From Planctomycetota bacterium (GTDB lineage Bacteria; Planctomycetota; UBA1135; JADKAF01): a stretch of DNA of 64,000 bases. The notes under the pieces are model-generated. The model was not told where the DNA came from, did no database searches, and worked only from the letters and a program-made list of their open reading frames with translations. This document shows, piece by piece, positions 34,489 through 43,617 of this stretch (the first letter of the stretch is position 1; each line of letters opens with the position of its first letter). Made by a program: the position numbers and the translations under genes. The stretch spans positions 1,488,001-1,552,000 of the forward strand of contig JADKAF010000001.1 in assembly GCA_016719295.1 (NCBI GenBank), read 5' to 3'.

Positions 34489-35082
34489 TCAGCGCGCGGC
34501 ACTCGCCGCACGGCGGCGCACTTCGTCGAGCAAGCGCTGCATGCGCTCGGCTCGTGCCCGCGCTTCCTCGGGCAGACCTCGCCCGCACGAGAGCGCCTCG
34601 GCCAGGGTCTCTTCCTCGGGACGCACGTGCACGGCCACGAGGTAGTCCTCCGGACCGCGCTCTTCGAGCACGATCCTCACGCGGTCCAGCGACTGGAACG
34701 CGACCGTCCGCGGTCGCAGATCGATGAGCCCGTGGCGCCACGTCAACGTACGAGCGTCGAGGTCGAAGATCCAGCGTTCGAAGTGCGCGGCCTCCACGAG
34801 CAGCGTGCCGACGCCGACGAGGAGGAAGGTCGCGCGCAGCAGCGGCAGCCAGTCCTGTCCCTCGCCCCACATGAGCCCGCGGGGGAAGAGATCGCCGATC
34901 AGGAGACCGGCGACGATCCAGGCCAGCGGCCCGAGGAAGCTCCAGAGCCCGCCCTCGCCCAGCACGATGCGGCCGCGCTTCCGCTCGGCCTCCGTCAGCT
35001 GCCCCGTGCTCGGCGCGCCGCCGGCCGCTACCCTAGGCGCCTCGCGCGCCGCTCCCGAGGAGTCTTCGACCGACTTCGACAC
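34489..35082 (-). CDS. Small membrane protein with PH-like C-terminal domain
   Basis: The 197-residue protein has two transmembrane helices (GLWSFLGPLAWIVAGLLIGD and LPLLRATFLLVGVGTLLVEA). A cytoplasmic domain follows: FDLDARTLTWRHGLIDLRPR then TVAFQSLDRVRIVLEERGPE, as in bacterial PH-like/DUF304-type membrane proteins. The GTG start (VSKSVEDSSG) was chosen because the frame upstream is arginine-rich; no ATG is available before the helices. It diverges from the Nudix gene and lies 43 bp upstream of the long lipoprotein gene. Function is unknown. Confidence 0.65.
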   Translation of the reverse strand: MSKSVEDSSGAAREAPRVAAGGAPSTGQLTEAERKRGRIVLGEGGLWSFLGPLAWIVAGLLIGDLFPRGLMWGEGQDWLPLLRATFLLVGVGTLLVEAAHFERWIFDLDARTLTWRHGLIDLRPRTVAFQSLDRVRIVLEERGPEDYLVAVHVRPEEETLAEALSCGRGLPEEARARAERMQRLLDEVRRRAASAAR

Positions 35083-35144
35083 GGCGCAGAACTTAACCTG
35101 CGCCTCTCGCCCCACGCCACGCCGAGCCCCGCTGCCGCCCCGCG

Positions 35145-35624
35145 ATGACCGCCGAAGAACCGCTCTCCACCACCGCCTTCCTCGGCGTCTTCGGCGTGCT
35201 CGAGCGCCGGGGCGAGCTGCTCCTCGTCGCGAACGAGAGGCGCATCGACGGGCGCGACACGCAGACCTGGGACCTCCCCGGCGGCGGCGTCGAGCTCGGC
35301 GAGACGCTGATCGAGGCGCTGGTGCGCGAGATGAAGGAGGAGGTCTCGCTCGACGTCGCGGTGGGCGAGCTGCTCTTCGTGTCGGAGGGCGAGCGCCGCT
35401 CGAAGGGCCGGCGCCTCGGGGTCTGGCGCTCGTTCTTCTTCGTCTGCGAGGCACCGGAGAGCGGTGTCGCGCGCGCGGGGGCCGAGGTCCTCGACGCGCG
35501 CTGGTTCCCGCTGCAGGAAGCGCACGCGCGCTTCACCGCGCCCTACCACCACGGCTTCCGCCGCTTCCTCGAGTCCGGCCGCCGCCTGCGCCACGCGTTC
35601 GACGTCTGGGAGCAGGGCTCGTGA
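35145..35624 (+). CDS. Nudix hydrolase
   Basis: The 159-residue protein has a complete Nudix box: GGVELGETLIEALVREMKEE, matching GX5EX7REUXEEXGU except for valine-serine in place of the last conserved positions. The family hydrolyses nucleoside diphosphates linked to another moiety, with Mg2+ held by the box glutamates. Substrate cannot be read off; the preceding LPGG and the aromatic C-terminus fit MutT/NudF-like sanitising enzymes. Its stop overlaps the glcD GTG start as GTGA, so it is co-translated with the glycolate oxidase genes, an unusual partnership. Confidence 0.9.
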   Translation: MTAEEPLSTTAFLGVFGVLERRGELLLVANERRIDGRDTQTWDLPGGGVELGETLIEALVREMKEEVSLDVAVGELLFVSEGERRSKGRRLGVWRSFFFVCEAPESGVARAGAEVLDARWFPLQEAHARFTAPYHHGFRRFLESGRRLRHAFDVWEQGS

Positions 35625-37054
35625 GCGATCCGCTCGTCCGCGCCTTGCAGGAGCTGCTCGGTCCACAGCGCGTGCTCGCGACGCGAAGCGAGCTGCTCGT
35701 CTACGAGTGCGATGGCCTGACGCAGTTCAAGAGCGCCCCGCGCTGCGCCGTGCTCCCGCATTCCACCGAGGACGTGCAGGCCATCCTGCATCTGCTCCAT
35801 CGCGAGCGAACTCCCTTCGTCGCGCGCGGGGCGGGCACCGGGCTCTCGGGCGGCGCCATCGCGCAGCGCGGGGCCGTGCTGATCGAGCTCTCGCGGATGA
35901 AGAGCATCCTCGAGATCGACCCCGTCGATCGCTTCGCGCGCGTGGAGGTCGGCGTCGTGAACGCCGAGCTCACGAAGGCGGTGAAGCCCTACGGTCTTTT
36001 CTACGCGCCCGATCCCTCGAGCCAGACCGCGTGCACGCTCGGCGGCAACGCCGCGGAGAACTCCGGCGGACCGCACTGCTTGAAGTACGGCAACACGACG
36101 CGGCACGTGCTGGCACTCGAGGTCGTGCTGCCCGACGGCACGCGCGAGACGCTCGGCGATCCGTTCGGCGGGAGCGCCGGCTACGACCTGCGCGGGCTCT
36201 TCATCGGCAGCGAGGGCACGCTCGGCGTCGCGACCGAGCTCACCGTGCGGCTCTGCCCGCAGCCCGAGTCGGTGGTGACCTTGCTCGCCGCGTTCGAGAC
36301 CCTCGACGCCGCCTGCCGCGCGGTCTCGGATCTCATCGCGCGCGGCGTGCAGGCCTCGGCGATCGAGATCTTGGATCAGCGCACGATCGATGCGGTCGAG
36401 TCGAGCGTCTTCCGCGCGGGCTATCCGCGGAACGCGGGTGCGGTGCTGCTGGTCGAGCTCGACGGTCCCGCGGTCGAGACCGCGGAGGACGCCGAGCGCG
36501 TCGAGGCGATCGCGCGCGCGAACCACTCGATCCTGCTGCAGCGCGCGGCCGACGAGGAGCAGCGGATGAAGCTCTGGAAGGGCCGGAAGGGCGCGTTCGG
36601 CGCGATGGGCCGCGTCGCCCCCGACCTCTACGTGCAGGACGCCGTCGTTCCGCGCACGAGATTGCCCGAGGTCGTGCGCGGCATCGGCGAGATCTGCGAC
36701 AAGCACGGGCTCCGGCTCGCGAACGTGTTCCACGCCGGCGAAGGCAATCTGCATCCGAACATCGCCTACGACGGCACGCGCGCGGAGGAAGTCGAGCGCG
36801 TGCACGAAGCCGGTCGCGAGATCTTCGAGCTCTGCATCTCCGTCGGCGGCTCGCTCTCCGGCGAGCACGGCATCGGCCTCGAGAAGCGCGACTTCATGCC
36901 GCTCCTCTACTCGCCGGAAGACCTCGCCACCTTCTGCCGCGTGCGCGAGGCCTTCGACCCGCTGCGGCTCGCGAACCCCGAGAAGGTCCTGCCGGTGCAC
37001 GCGTGCTTGGAGCTCCGCTCCGCGCGCCCGAGCGGCGAGCGAGGGGCTCGATGA
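35621..37054 (+). CDS. glcD: Glycolate oxidase FAD-binding subunit GlcD
   Basis: The 477-residue VAO-type flavoprotein has the FAD PP-loop region FVARGAGTGLSGGA, the motif CTLGGNAAENSGGPHCLKYG and GLFIGSEGTLGVATE. The C-terminal metal/substrate-site block is NVFHAGEGNLHPNIAYD with GSLSGEHGIGLEKR. These match GlcD/D-lactate dehydrogenase subunits that oxidise glycolate to glyoxylate and pass electrons via GlcF to quinone. The GTG start shares GTGA with the Nudix gene, and its TGA is in ATGA with glcE. The length equals typical GlcD. Confidence 0.95.
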   Translation: MSDPLVRALQELLGPQRVLATRSELLVYECDGLTQFKSAPRCAVLPHSTEDVQAILHLLHRERTPFVARGAGTGLSGGAIAQRGAVLIELSRMKSILEIDPVDRFARVEVGVVNAELTKAVKPYGLFYAPDPSSQTACTLGGNAAENSGGPHCLKYGNTTRHVLALEVVLPDGTRETLGDPFGGSAGYDLRGLFIGSEGTLGVATELTVRLCPQPESVVTLLAAFETLDAACRAVSDLIARGVQASAIEILDQRTIDAVESSVFRAGYPRNAGAVLLVELDGPAVETAEDAERVEAIARANHSILLQRAADEEQRMKLWKGRKGAFGAMGRVAPDLYVQDAVVPRTRLPEVVRGIGEICDKHGLRLANVFHAGEGNLHPNIAYDGTRAEEVERVHEAGREIFELCISVGGSLSGEHGIGLEKRDFMPLLYSPEDLATFCRVREAFDPLRLANPEKVLPVHACLELRSARPSGERGAR

Positions 37055-38378
37055 GCACCGCGAGCCGGCTCGCGCCGCGGAGCGCGGAGGAAGTGGCGGC
37101 GCACCTCCGCGACGCGGCAGCGCAGCAGCTCCCGATCGTCGCGCGCGGCGGCGGCACGCACTTCGCCGCGCAGCCCGCGGTGCACGCGCGCGCCGCGGCG
37201 CTCGAGCTCCGCGGGCTCTCGAGGGTCCTGGCGTATGACCCCGGCGATCTCACGATCGTCGTCGAGGCCGGCTGCAGGGTCGCCGAGCTCGAGCGCGTGC
37301 TGGCGGAGAACGAGCACGAGCTCGCCCTCGACGCCGAGGATCCCGAGCGCGCGACGATCGGCGGCCTGCTCGCGGCCGACTTCCCGACGCGCGCCGGCGC
37401 CGTCGGCCGCGCGCTGCGCGACCAAGTGCTCGGTACACGCGTCGCGCAGGTCGACGGCACGCTCACGCGCTCCGGCGGCCGCGTGGTGAAGAACGTCACC
37501 GGCTACGACTTGGAGAAGCTCTTCGTCGGCTCGCGCGGGACGCTCGCGGTGCTGGTGGAGGTCGCGCTGCGCGTGCATCCGCGCGCGCCGGCGCGCGCGA
37601 TCGTCGCGGCCGCGTGCGCGAGCTTCGAGGAGGCGCACGCGCTCTGCCTCCGCTGGCGCGATCCGCAGCCCGCGCAGCTCGATGCCCTCGATGCCGAAGC
37701 CGCGAAAGCGGCTCTCGGTGACTTGCCTGCGGAGCTCAGCGACGCGCGCTGGCTCGTGCTTGCGAGCTGGCGCGGCACGGAGCGCGTCGTCGCCGCGCAT
37801 GCGGAGCGCGCTCTCTCCGCCGCGAGCGCGCTCGGCGGTCGCGCGCAGCGCGTCGAAGGCGAGCTCGCGGCGCGCGCGCACGCGTTCGACCGCGCGCCGC
37901 GACGCGCGCTCGGTGTAGCGGACGCGCGAGACGCCGGAGCGCCGGGGCTCGTGCTCGCGCTCGCGGGCCGGCCCTCGCAAGCGCCGAAGGTGGAACAGCT
38001 CTTGGCGCACGCTCTCGAGCGCAGCGGCTGCGATACTCGTGCGCGCAGGCACGCCGATCGAGCCGGCGCGCGCCTGCGCGCCTGCTTCGCCGAGGCACCT
38101 TCGCGCGAGCGCTTCGCCGCGCTGCTCGACGCGTTGGCGAGCCTGCCGCTCACGACCGAAGCGCGCGTCCACCTGGAATCCGCGCCGAGCACGCTTCACG
38201 AGGAACTGCGCGCACCGCGATTCCTCGCGCTGCGTCCCCCCTGCGGCGGCCTCGCGGCGATGCGCCGCGTGCGCGCAGCGTTCGACCCGCAAGGCTTGCT
38301 GAGCCCCGGCGCGTGGCCGGAGCTCGACGAAGCCGCAGGCTCTTCCCCGCGACCTCGCCGAGCGAGGAGCGCGCATGA
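37051..38378 (+). CDS. glcE: Glycolate oxidase FAD-binding subunit GlcE, 3' end disturbed
   Basis: The frame starts at 37051 (ATGA overlap with glcD). It has the short VAO-family layout: PIVARGGGTHFAAQP, ERATIGGLLAADFPTRAG, VVKNVTGYDLEKLFVGSRGT, and a C-terminal RAAFDPQGLLSPGAWPEL that normally lies near the GlcE terminus. No in-frame stop follows: the frame stays open through the whole of glcF to 39720. A one-base shift between about 38310 and 38375 would reach the TGA at 38376-38378, giving an ATGA overlap with glcF like the other junctions. I therefore set the end there. Assembly error, real frameshift or genuine read-on are all possible. Confidence 0.8.
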
Positions 38379-39700
38379 GCGATTCGATGGCCAACGCCCG
38401 CCCCGCGACCGCCTGCGGAGAAGCGCCTCGTCCGCCGGAAGGCGCGCGCGTCGCGACACGCGAGCAGCTCGCGCACTGGACGCGCTCCCTCGACTGCATC
38501 CACTGCGGCCTCTGCCTCTCGTCCTGCCCCACGTATCAGGTGACGGGCCGCGAGAACGCCTCTCCGCGCGGACGCATCTACCTCATGCGCGCCGTGGCCG
38601 AAGGCCGCCTCGAGCCCGATGCCAGCTACACGCAGGCGCTCGACGAGTGCTTGGTCTGCCGCAACTGCGAGACGGCGTGTCCCTCGGGCGTTCGCTTCGG
38701 CGAGCTGATGGAGTTCGCGCGCGACGAAGAGAAGAAGCGCGTCCCGCCGCGCGGCCTCGCCGGCTTCGTGGAGAGAATCGCGTTCCGCCACGTGCTGCCG
38801 AAGCGGCGGGTGCTCGGCGCGCTGCTCGGCGCGCTGCGTCTCTACCAACGCAGCGGCGTGCAGACGCTCGTGCGGAAGAGCGGCTTGCTCCGTCGGATGG
38901 CACCGCAGCTCGCCGCGCGCGAAGCGCTGCTGCCCGCGATCCCGTCTCGTCGCGAGCGCGGCCCCTTGCTCGAGCGCTATCCCGCGCACGGCGAGCGAAG
39001 AGCGACGGTGGGCTTCCTCACCGGCTGCGTCATGCATCCGCTGATGCCCGAGGTCCACCGCGCGACGATCCGCGTGCTGAACGAACAGGGCTTCGACGTC
39101 GTCGTGCCGTCGAGCCAAGGCTGCTGCGGCGCGCTGCACTTCCACTTCGGCCACGCGGACGAAGGGAAGGAGCTCGCGCGAGCGAACTTGCGCGCGTTCC
39201 TCCGCGAGCCGCTCGACGCGATCGTCAACAACTCCGCCGGCTGCGGCGCGGCCATGAAGGAGTACCCGCATCAGCTCGAGGGCGAGGAAGCCCAGCGCTT
39301 CGCGACACTCGTGCGCGACGTCAGCGAGTTCTTGGTCGAGCGCGGCCTCCGCCCCATCGCTCCGGGGCGAAAGCTGCGCGTCGCCTACGACGAGCCCTGC
39401 CACCTGATCCACGCGCAGAAGATCTCGGCCGCCCCGAAGCAGCTCCTGCGCGCGATCCCCGGCGTCGAGCTCCTCCCCTTCGAAGGCCAAGAGTCCTGCT
39501 GCGGCGCCGCCGGCATCTACAACCTCGTGCAGCCGGCCCTCGCGAACGCGATCCTCTCGCCCAAGATCGCCGCGATCGCGAAGGTGCAGCCCGACGTCGT
39601 GGTCACGGGCAACCCGGGCTGCTTGATGCAGCTCCGGAACGGGCTAGCGGCCGCGGGGCTCGCGATCCCGGTGAAGCATCCGATCGAGCTCGTGCCTTGA
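38375..39700 (+). CDS. glcF: Glycolate oxidase iron-sulfur subunit GlcF
   Basis: The 441-residue protein has two ferredoxin-type 4Fe-4S sites, CIHCGLCLSSCPT and CLVCRNCETACPSG. Two CCG-domain units follow (FLTGCVMHPL ... SSQGCCGALH and DEPCHLIHAQ ... ESCCGAAGIY). GlcF carries electrons from the GlcD/GlcE flavins to the quinone pool at the inner face of the cytoplasmic membrane. The length and order are those of E. coli GlcF. The quinone would here be menaquinone if the mqnC/mqnE genes at 55838-58146 are used. Confidence 0.95.
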   Translation: MSDSMANARPATACGEAPRPPEGARVATREQLAHWTRSLDCIHCGLCLSSCPTYQVTGRENASPRGRIYLMRAVAEGRLEPDASYTQALDECLVCRNCETACPSGVRFGELMEFARDEEKKRVPPRGLAGFVERIAFRHVLPKRRVLGALLGALRLYQRSGVQTLVRKSGLLRRMAPQLAAREALLPAIPSRRERGPLLERYPAHGERRATVGFLTGCVMHPLMPEVHRATIRVLNEQGFDVVVPSSQGCCGALHFHFGHADEGKELARANLRAFLREPLDAIVNNSAGCGAAMKEYPHQLEGEEAQRFATLVRDVSEFLVERGLRPIAPGRKLRVAYDEPCHLIHAQKISAAPKQLLRAIPGVELLPFEGQESCCGAAGIYNLVQPALANAILSPKIAAIAKVQPDVVVTGNPGCLMQLRNGLAAAGLAIPVKHPIELVP

Positions 39701-39716
39701 CCTCGATTCGGACGGG

Positions 39717-40916
39717 CTAGCCGTCGACCGAGATCAGCTCGATCTCGAACACGAGATCGGCCTTCGCCGGGATCTTCGGCGGCTTGCCGAACTCGCCGTA
39801 GGCCAGGTTCCACGGGATGTGCAGGCGGACCTTGGCGCCTTCGCTCACGAGCTGCAGGCCTTCGTTCCAGCCCGGGATCACCTGGCCCAGACGGAACGAC
39901 GAGGGACGACCGCGGCCGAGCGAGGAATCGAAGAGCGAGCCGTCGGTGAGCCAGCCGGCGTAGTGGCAGGTCACCTGCTCGCCCATCTTGGCCTTCTTAC
40001 CGTCCGGGCGGCCTTCCTTCAGGATCTGGATCTTGAGGCCGCTCGCGGTGGTCGTCGTCTGCGCCGGATCGACCGCCGTGTACGCCGGGACCGGCAGCGG
40101 GCGGAAGACCTGGTGGAGCTCCAAGCGCCAGATCGTGGTCGAGTTCGCCGCGAGCTTGCCCATCGCGCGCTCGCCGAAGAGCTGCGCCGGCGGGACCTCG
40201 AAGAGGCAGACCGAGCCCGGCTTCATCAGCAGCGGTCCCTTCTTGAGGAACTCGAAGCGCATCGCCGCGCACGAGGCCTCGATCTTCTGGCCCGAGAGCG
40301 CATCGCACTCGATGAGCGTGCCGTTCGTGTCCCAGTACGCATAGGACATCGACCACTCTTCCTGCTCGCTCGGCGGATTGCCCTCGCCTTCGCTGACGAC
40401 CTGATAGCGCAGGCCCGACTCGGTCTTCTGCGCCTTCGCGTCATCGAGCTTCTGGAAGGTCGGCAGCACCGGCGCCGGCGTGAACTCGAGCAGCTCGACA
40501 TCGAAGATCAGCGTCGCCTTCGGCGGGATCACGGGCGGGCTGCCCGCCTCGCCGTACGCGAGCTCGTACGGGATGGTGAACTTGAAGCGCGCGCCCTTGG
40601 TCATCAGCGCGACCCCTTCGTTCCAGCCCTCGATCACTTGGCCGAGGCGGAACTCCGCGGGCATGCCGCCCTTGCGGCTCGAATCGAAGACCTTGCCGTC
40701 GGTGAGCCAGCCCGTGTAGTGGACCTTCACGCTCGAGCCCAGGCTCGGCCGACTGCCGCCCGCTTCGCCGGCGTTCAGCACCGAGTACTTGAGGCCGGAA
40801 GCGGTGGTCTGGATCACCGTATCGGCAGGAATCGTGTCGGCCGGGATCGGCGGGTCCTGCGTCGGCATGGGGTCCTGAATCAGGGTGAGGCAGAGAGCGG
40901 AGAGGAGGAGGGACAC
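39717..40916 (-). CDS. Secreted tandem FKBP-type peptidyl-prolyl isomerase
   Basis: The 399-residue protein has a short signal-like N-terminus (MSLLLSALCLTLIQ, GTG start). A first FKBP domain occupies about residues 35-145 (VHYTGWLTDGKVFDSS, EGWNEGVALMTKG, FTIPYELAYGEAG). A divergent middle domain without the FKBP motifs spans about 150-285, and a second FKBP domain spans about 290-399 (CHYAGWLTDGSLFDSSLGRG, PGWNEGLQLVSEG, HIPWNLAYGEFG). FKBPs catalyse cis-trans isomerisation of X-Pro bonds and act as folding helpers, here probably outside the cytoplasm. It diverges from rsmE. Two FKBP domains flanking a non-canonical one is uncommon. Confidence 0.88.
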   Translation of the reverse strand: MSLLLSALCLTLIQDPMPTQDPPIPADTIPADTVIQTTASGLKYSVLNAGEAGGSRPSLGSSVKVHYTGWLTDGKVFDSSRKGGMPAEFRLGQVIEGWNEGVALMTKGARFKFTIPYELAYGEAGSPPVIPPKATLIFDVELLEFTPAPVLPTFQKLDDAKAQKTESGLRYQVVSEGEGNPPSEQEEWSMSYAYWDTNGTLIECDALSGQKIEASCAAMRFEFLKKGPLLMKPGSVCLFEVPPAQLFGERAMGKLAANSTTIWRLELHQVFRPLPVPAYTAVDPAQTTTTASGLKIQILKEGRPDGKKAKMGEQVTCHYAGWLTDGSLFDSSLGRGRPSSFRLGQVIPGWNEGLQLVSEGAKVRLHIPWNLAYGEFGKPPKIPAKADLVFEIELISVDG

Positions 40917-41028
40917 GCGCGGAGACCTCGGCGATCGCGAGGGAGGGGAGAGCGCCGCGAAGCGCGGCTGCGGAAGGCGCGATGCTAGCGGGCTTGGTAG
41001 CTTCGGGCCAGCACCCCGCGAAACCGCG

Positions 41029-41778
41029 ATGAACCTCCTCCTCCTTCGCCCCGAAGAGCTCTCCGATACCGACGAGGTCGAGCTCCGAGATCGCCGGGCC
41101 CTCCATCTCCGCGCGGTGCTGCGCGTGCAGGTCGGCAGCGTCGTGCGCGCGGGGCTCCTCGGCGGACCGTTGGGTGAGGCCGAGGTGCTGCGCGAGGACG
41201 CGAGCAGCGTGCGGGTGCGCGCCCGCTTCGAGGGTGAGGCGCCGCCCGTGCCGCGCGACGCGCTGCTCCTCGCCGTGCCGCGCCCGAAGGTCTTGAAGCG
41301 CGTGCTGGAGGACGCCGCGGCGATGGGCTTCGGCAAGATCGCGCTCGTGCGCTCCTGGCGCGTCGAGAAGAGCCACCTCGGCGCGCAGGCGCTGCGCGCC
41401 GAGGTGCTCCGCGAGCAGCTCCTCCTCGGACTCGAGCAAGGCCGCCGCACGCATCTCCCGGAGGTCCGGCTCTTCCCGCTCTTCCGCCCCTTCGTCGAGG
41501 ACGAGCTGGAAGCCTGGGCGACGCCCGGCGCGCGCTTCTTGGCCCACCCCGACGAGCAGCTCGGCCCGAGCCGCGCGCTCGCCGACGAGCCGCTGACACT
41601 AGCGCTCGGCCCCGAAGGCGGCTGGATCGAGTACGAGCTGGAGCAGCTCACCCAACGCGGCTTCGCGCGCTGCTCGCTCGGCCCGCATCCGCTGCGCGTG
41701 GAAGCAGCGCTCGCGGCGGCGTGGGGACAGCTCGCGCTCGCGCGCGCGGCCGGGCGGGCGAACGAAGAGGGCGGGTGA
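41029..41778 (+). CDS. rsmE: 16S rRNA (uracil1498-N3)-methyltransferase RsmE
   Basis: The 249-residue SPOUT-class methyltransferase has an N-terminal PUA-like domain (HLRAVLRVQVGSVVRAG) and the SPOUT core: PRPKVLKRVLEDAAAMGFGK, a binding segment LALGPEGGWIEYELEQL and the knot-forming CSLGPHPLRVEAALAAAWG. It uses S-adenosylmethionine to methylate N3 of U1498 of 16S rRNA in the 30S subunit. The length is normal. The stop codon overlaps the left arm of the composite inverted repeat at 41777-41914. Confidence 0.93.
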   Translation: MNLLLLRPEELSDTDEVELRDRRALHLRAVLRVQVGSVVRAGLLGGPLGEAEVLREDASSVRVRARFEGEAPPVPRDALLLAVPRPKVLKRVLEDAAAMGFGKIALVRSWRVEKSHLGAQALRAEVLREQLLLGLEQGRRTHLPEVRLFPLFRPFVEDELEAWATPGARFLAHPDEQLGPSRALADEPLTLALGPEGGWIEYELEQLTQRGFARCSLGPHPLRVEAALAAAWGQLALARAAGRANEEGG

Positions 41779-41914
41779 TCGGCCTATGCCCAGGGAGCGA
41801 AGGTGCAACGGGATCGCACTTCACGGGTGCCGGCTGAGCGGCGAAGCACGCGACACCTCGCCGCCGATCCCATAGGGGCCGATCAGTTTGGGGTCAGACC
41901 CCGATTTGATCGGC
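41777..41914. repeat. Composite inverted repeat between convergent genes
   Basis: The outer arms GATCGGCCTATG (41777-41788) and CATAGGGGCCGATC (41871-41884) are inverted. The right arm is shared with a nested hairpin at 41878-41914: GCCGATCA and TGATCGGC enclose GGGGTCAGACCCC (41890-41902). An internal palindrome-like core GTGCAACGGG lies at about 41812-41821. The 37-base hairpin probably terminates transcription from both sides; the layout resembles REP-type composite palindromes. Confidence 0.6.
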
Positions 41915-41922
41915 AGCGATCC

Positions 41923-43617
41923 TCAACGCATCCGCACATCGATCCCCCGCGTCGTCGCGAGCCCGCTCGCCGTGCCCGGATCGAAGACCAGCGCCTGCAA
42001 CGTGAAGTCGCCGCGCAGTCCGGGCAACGCAGGAAGGCGCAGCGGCAAGTGAGCGTTGCCCTCCGCATCGGTCGGCAGGAGCAGCGTCGAGTTCAGGAAG
42101 AACGCATCCACGAGCACGGTGCAGCCGTTCGGATCGAGCGGGAAGCTCCCGCGCTGCGCGCCGAAGATCACCGCCGTCGCGGCGTTCGGCAGCGTGCCCT
42201 TCACGCCGAGCGCGATGTCGCGTCCCGCGCTCGGGCAGCCCGCGAGGTAGACCAGCGGGATCCGACCGTTCGAGCCGGTGCAGCCGCGCTCGTAGGCGCC
42301 GGCGATCGACGGGCACTCCACGTCGCGCACGAATAAGTCGGTCTCGCGGTTGGTGTCGTCGGGCACGAGGTTCGTCGCGAAGCTATCGAACGCCACGACG
42401 CGCCCATCGCCGGAGATCACGCCGTAGGCGCTGATGTGATCCGCGGGGTTGCCGAAGGCGTCCTCGCAGACGGGGCGCGTCGTGCGGGTCACGCGGTCGT
42501 GCAGGTAGAGCACGTTCGGAGAGCGGCCGGAGAACCAGTTCGTCGCCTCCGACTTGAAGAGGACGAAACGACCGTTGCGCGAGAGCTGCCCACCGTAGCT
42601 GTCGAGATTGCCTTGGTTCCCGTTCGAGTCCACGCTCACGCGCTCGAGCTGCCAGGTCACCACGTCGCGCACGAAGACGTCCCAGCGCAGGTTCGTGTCA
42701 CCCGGCACGAGGCCCCCTACATTGGAATTGAAGCAAACCAGACGGCCATCCGCCGAGATCGCACTGGGCCCATAGCCTCCGCCGATGATCTGACCCGACG
42801 CGTCCTGATTCACGCACAGGGTCTGCCCCGTCCGAAGATCGCGCCACATGACCAACGCGGTGTTGATCGGAGTGTTGGGATAGAAGATGGTCGCGCCAGC
42901 GAAGTAGAGGATGGCGCTTCCATCTCCGGCGAGCCAAGGGTGAGCGCTCCCGCGATTCCCTTCGACTCCCGAAGGAGAGAGAGAGACTCGCTCGACGATC
43001 CCCGTCGACAGGTCGTGGACAAAGATGTCGTCCCAACCGTTCGTGTCGCCGGACACCAAGTCACTGGCGAGGCTCGAAAACGCGACGTATCGGCCATCGT
43101 CCGAGATGCTCGGCGCTCCGTTCGCACGGCGATTCCCCGGAGCCCCTTGCGGCGTCTGGCTCACGAGCCGAACGAGGCCGGTGCGGAGATCCTTCACGTA
43201 GATCTGAGGCTCCCGATTGCTGGTGCCGTGAAGAACCGAGTCCTCGGAACGGAAGGCCAGGAATCTCCCATCCGGCGTCAACGCGGGATAGAGATTCGGC
43301 ATCGAGATCGCGCTCCCGTCCGAACGCCGCGAGACCAGAGTCGTTTCGTGCGTCCAGCGGTCGTGCAGGAAGATCGAGAAGTGTCCGCCCACGCCGGGAA
43401 CGAGCTCGGCCGACGTACTGCAGAAGGCGATCCAGCGGCCGTCAGCCGAGATGCTCTGATCGGGACGACTCACATACACGTGGCGCACGAGAGGCTGGGC
43501 GCCCCAAGAGCTCACGCTGACGCGCTCGACGGTTTGCGCTGATGCGAGCGCGCTGCCTCCGAAGAGCAGCGCGACGATCGTCACCAGCGATCGGTGGAAC
43601 GGCACCGAGCAAGGCAT
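41923..43617 (-). CDS. Secreted TolB/WD40-like beta-propeller protein
   Basis: The 564-residue protein has a signal peptide (SLVTIVALLFGGSALASAQ) and six or seven propeller blades. The repeated blade pattern is SISADGRWIAFCS, SISDDGRYVAFSS, AISADGRLVCFNS and VISGDGRVVAFDS, each followed by a loop with a DIFVHD/VFVRDV strand. A C-terminal beta domain (about 455-564) with cysteines ends FDPGTASGLATTRGIDV, similar to the terminus of the cytochrome/propeller protein at 14059-16887. It is likely exported or surface-bound; the ligand is unknown. It converges on rsmE. Confidence 0.85.
   Translation of the reverse strand: MPCSVPFHRSLVTIVALLFGGSALASAQTVERVSVSSWGAQPLVRHVYVSRPDQSISADGRWIAFCSTSAELVPGVGGHFSIFLHDRWTHETTLVSRRSDGSAISMPNLYPALTPDGRFLAFRSEDSVLHGTSNREPQIYVKDLRTGLVRLVSQTPQGAPGNRRANGAPSISDDGRYVAFSSLASDLVSGDTNGWDDIFVHDLSTGIVERVSLSPSGVEGNRGSAHPWLAGDGSAILYFAGATIFYPNTPINTALVMWRDLRTGQTLCVNQDASGQIIGGGYGPSAISADGRLVCFNSNVGGLVPGDTNLRWDVFVRDVVTWQLERVSVDSNGNQGNLDSYGGQLSRNGRFVLFKSEATNWFSGRSPNVLYLHDRVTRTTRPVCEDAFGNPADHISAYGVISGDGRVVAFDSFATNLVPDDTNRETDLFVRDVECPSIAGAYERGCTGSNGRIPLVYLAGCPSAGRDIALGVKGTLPNAATAVIFGAQRGSFPLDPNGCTVLVDAFFLNSTLLLPTDAEGNAHLPLRLPALPGLRGDFTLQALVFDPGTASGLATTRGIDVRMR

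Noticed and set aside
38375..39720. A genuine GlcE-GlcF fusion protein
   Set aside because: The extended GlcE frame is a different frame from GlcF and codes low-quality arginine-rich sequence, so it is not a fusion.
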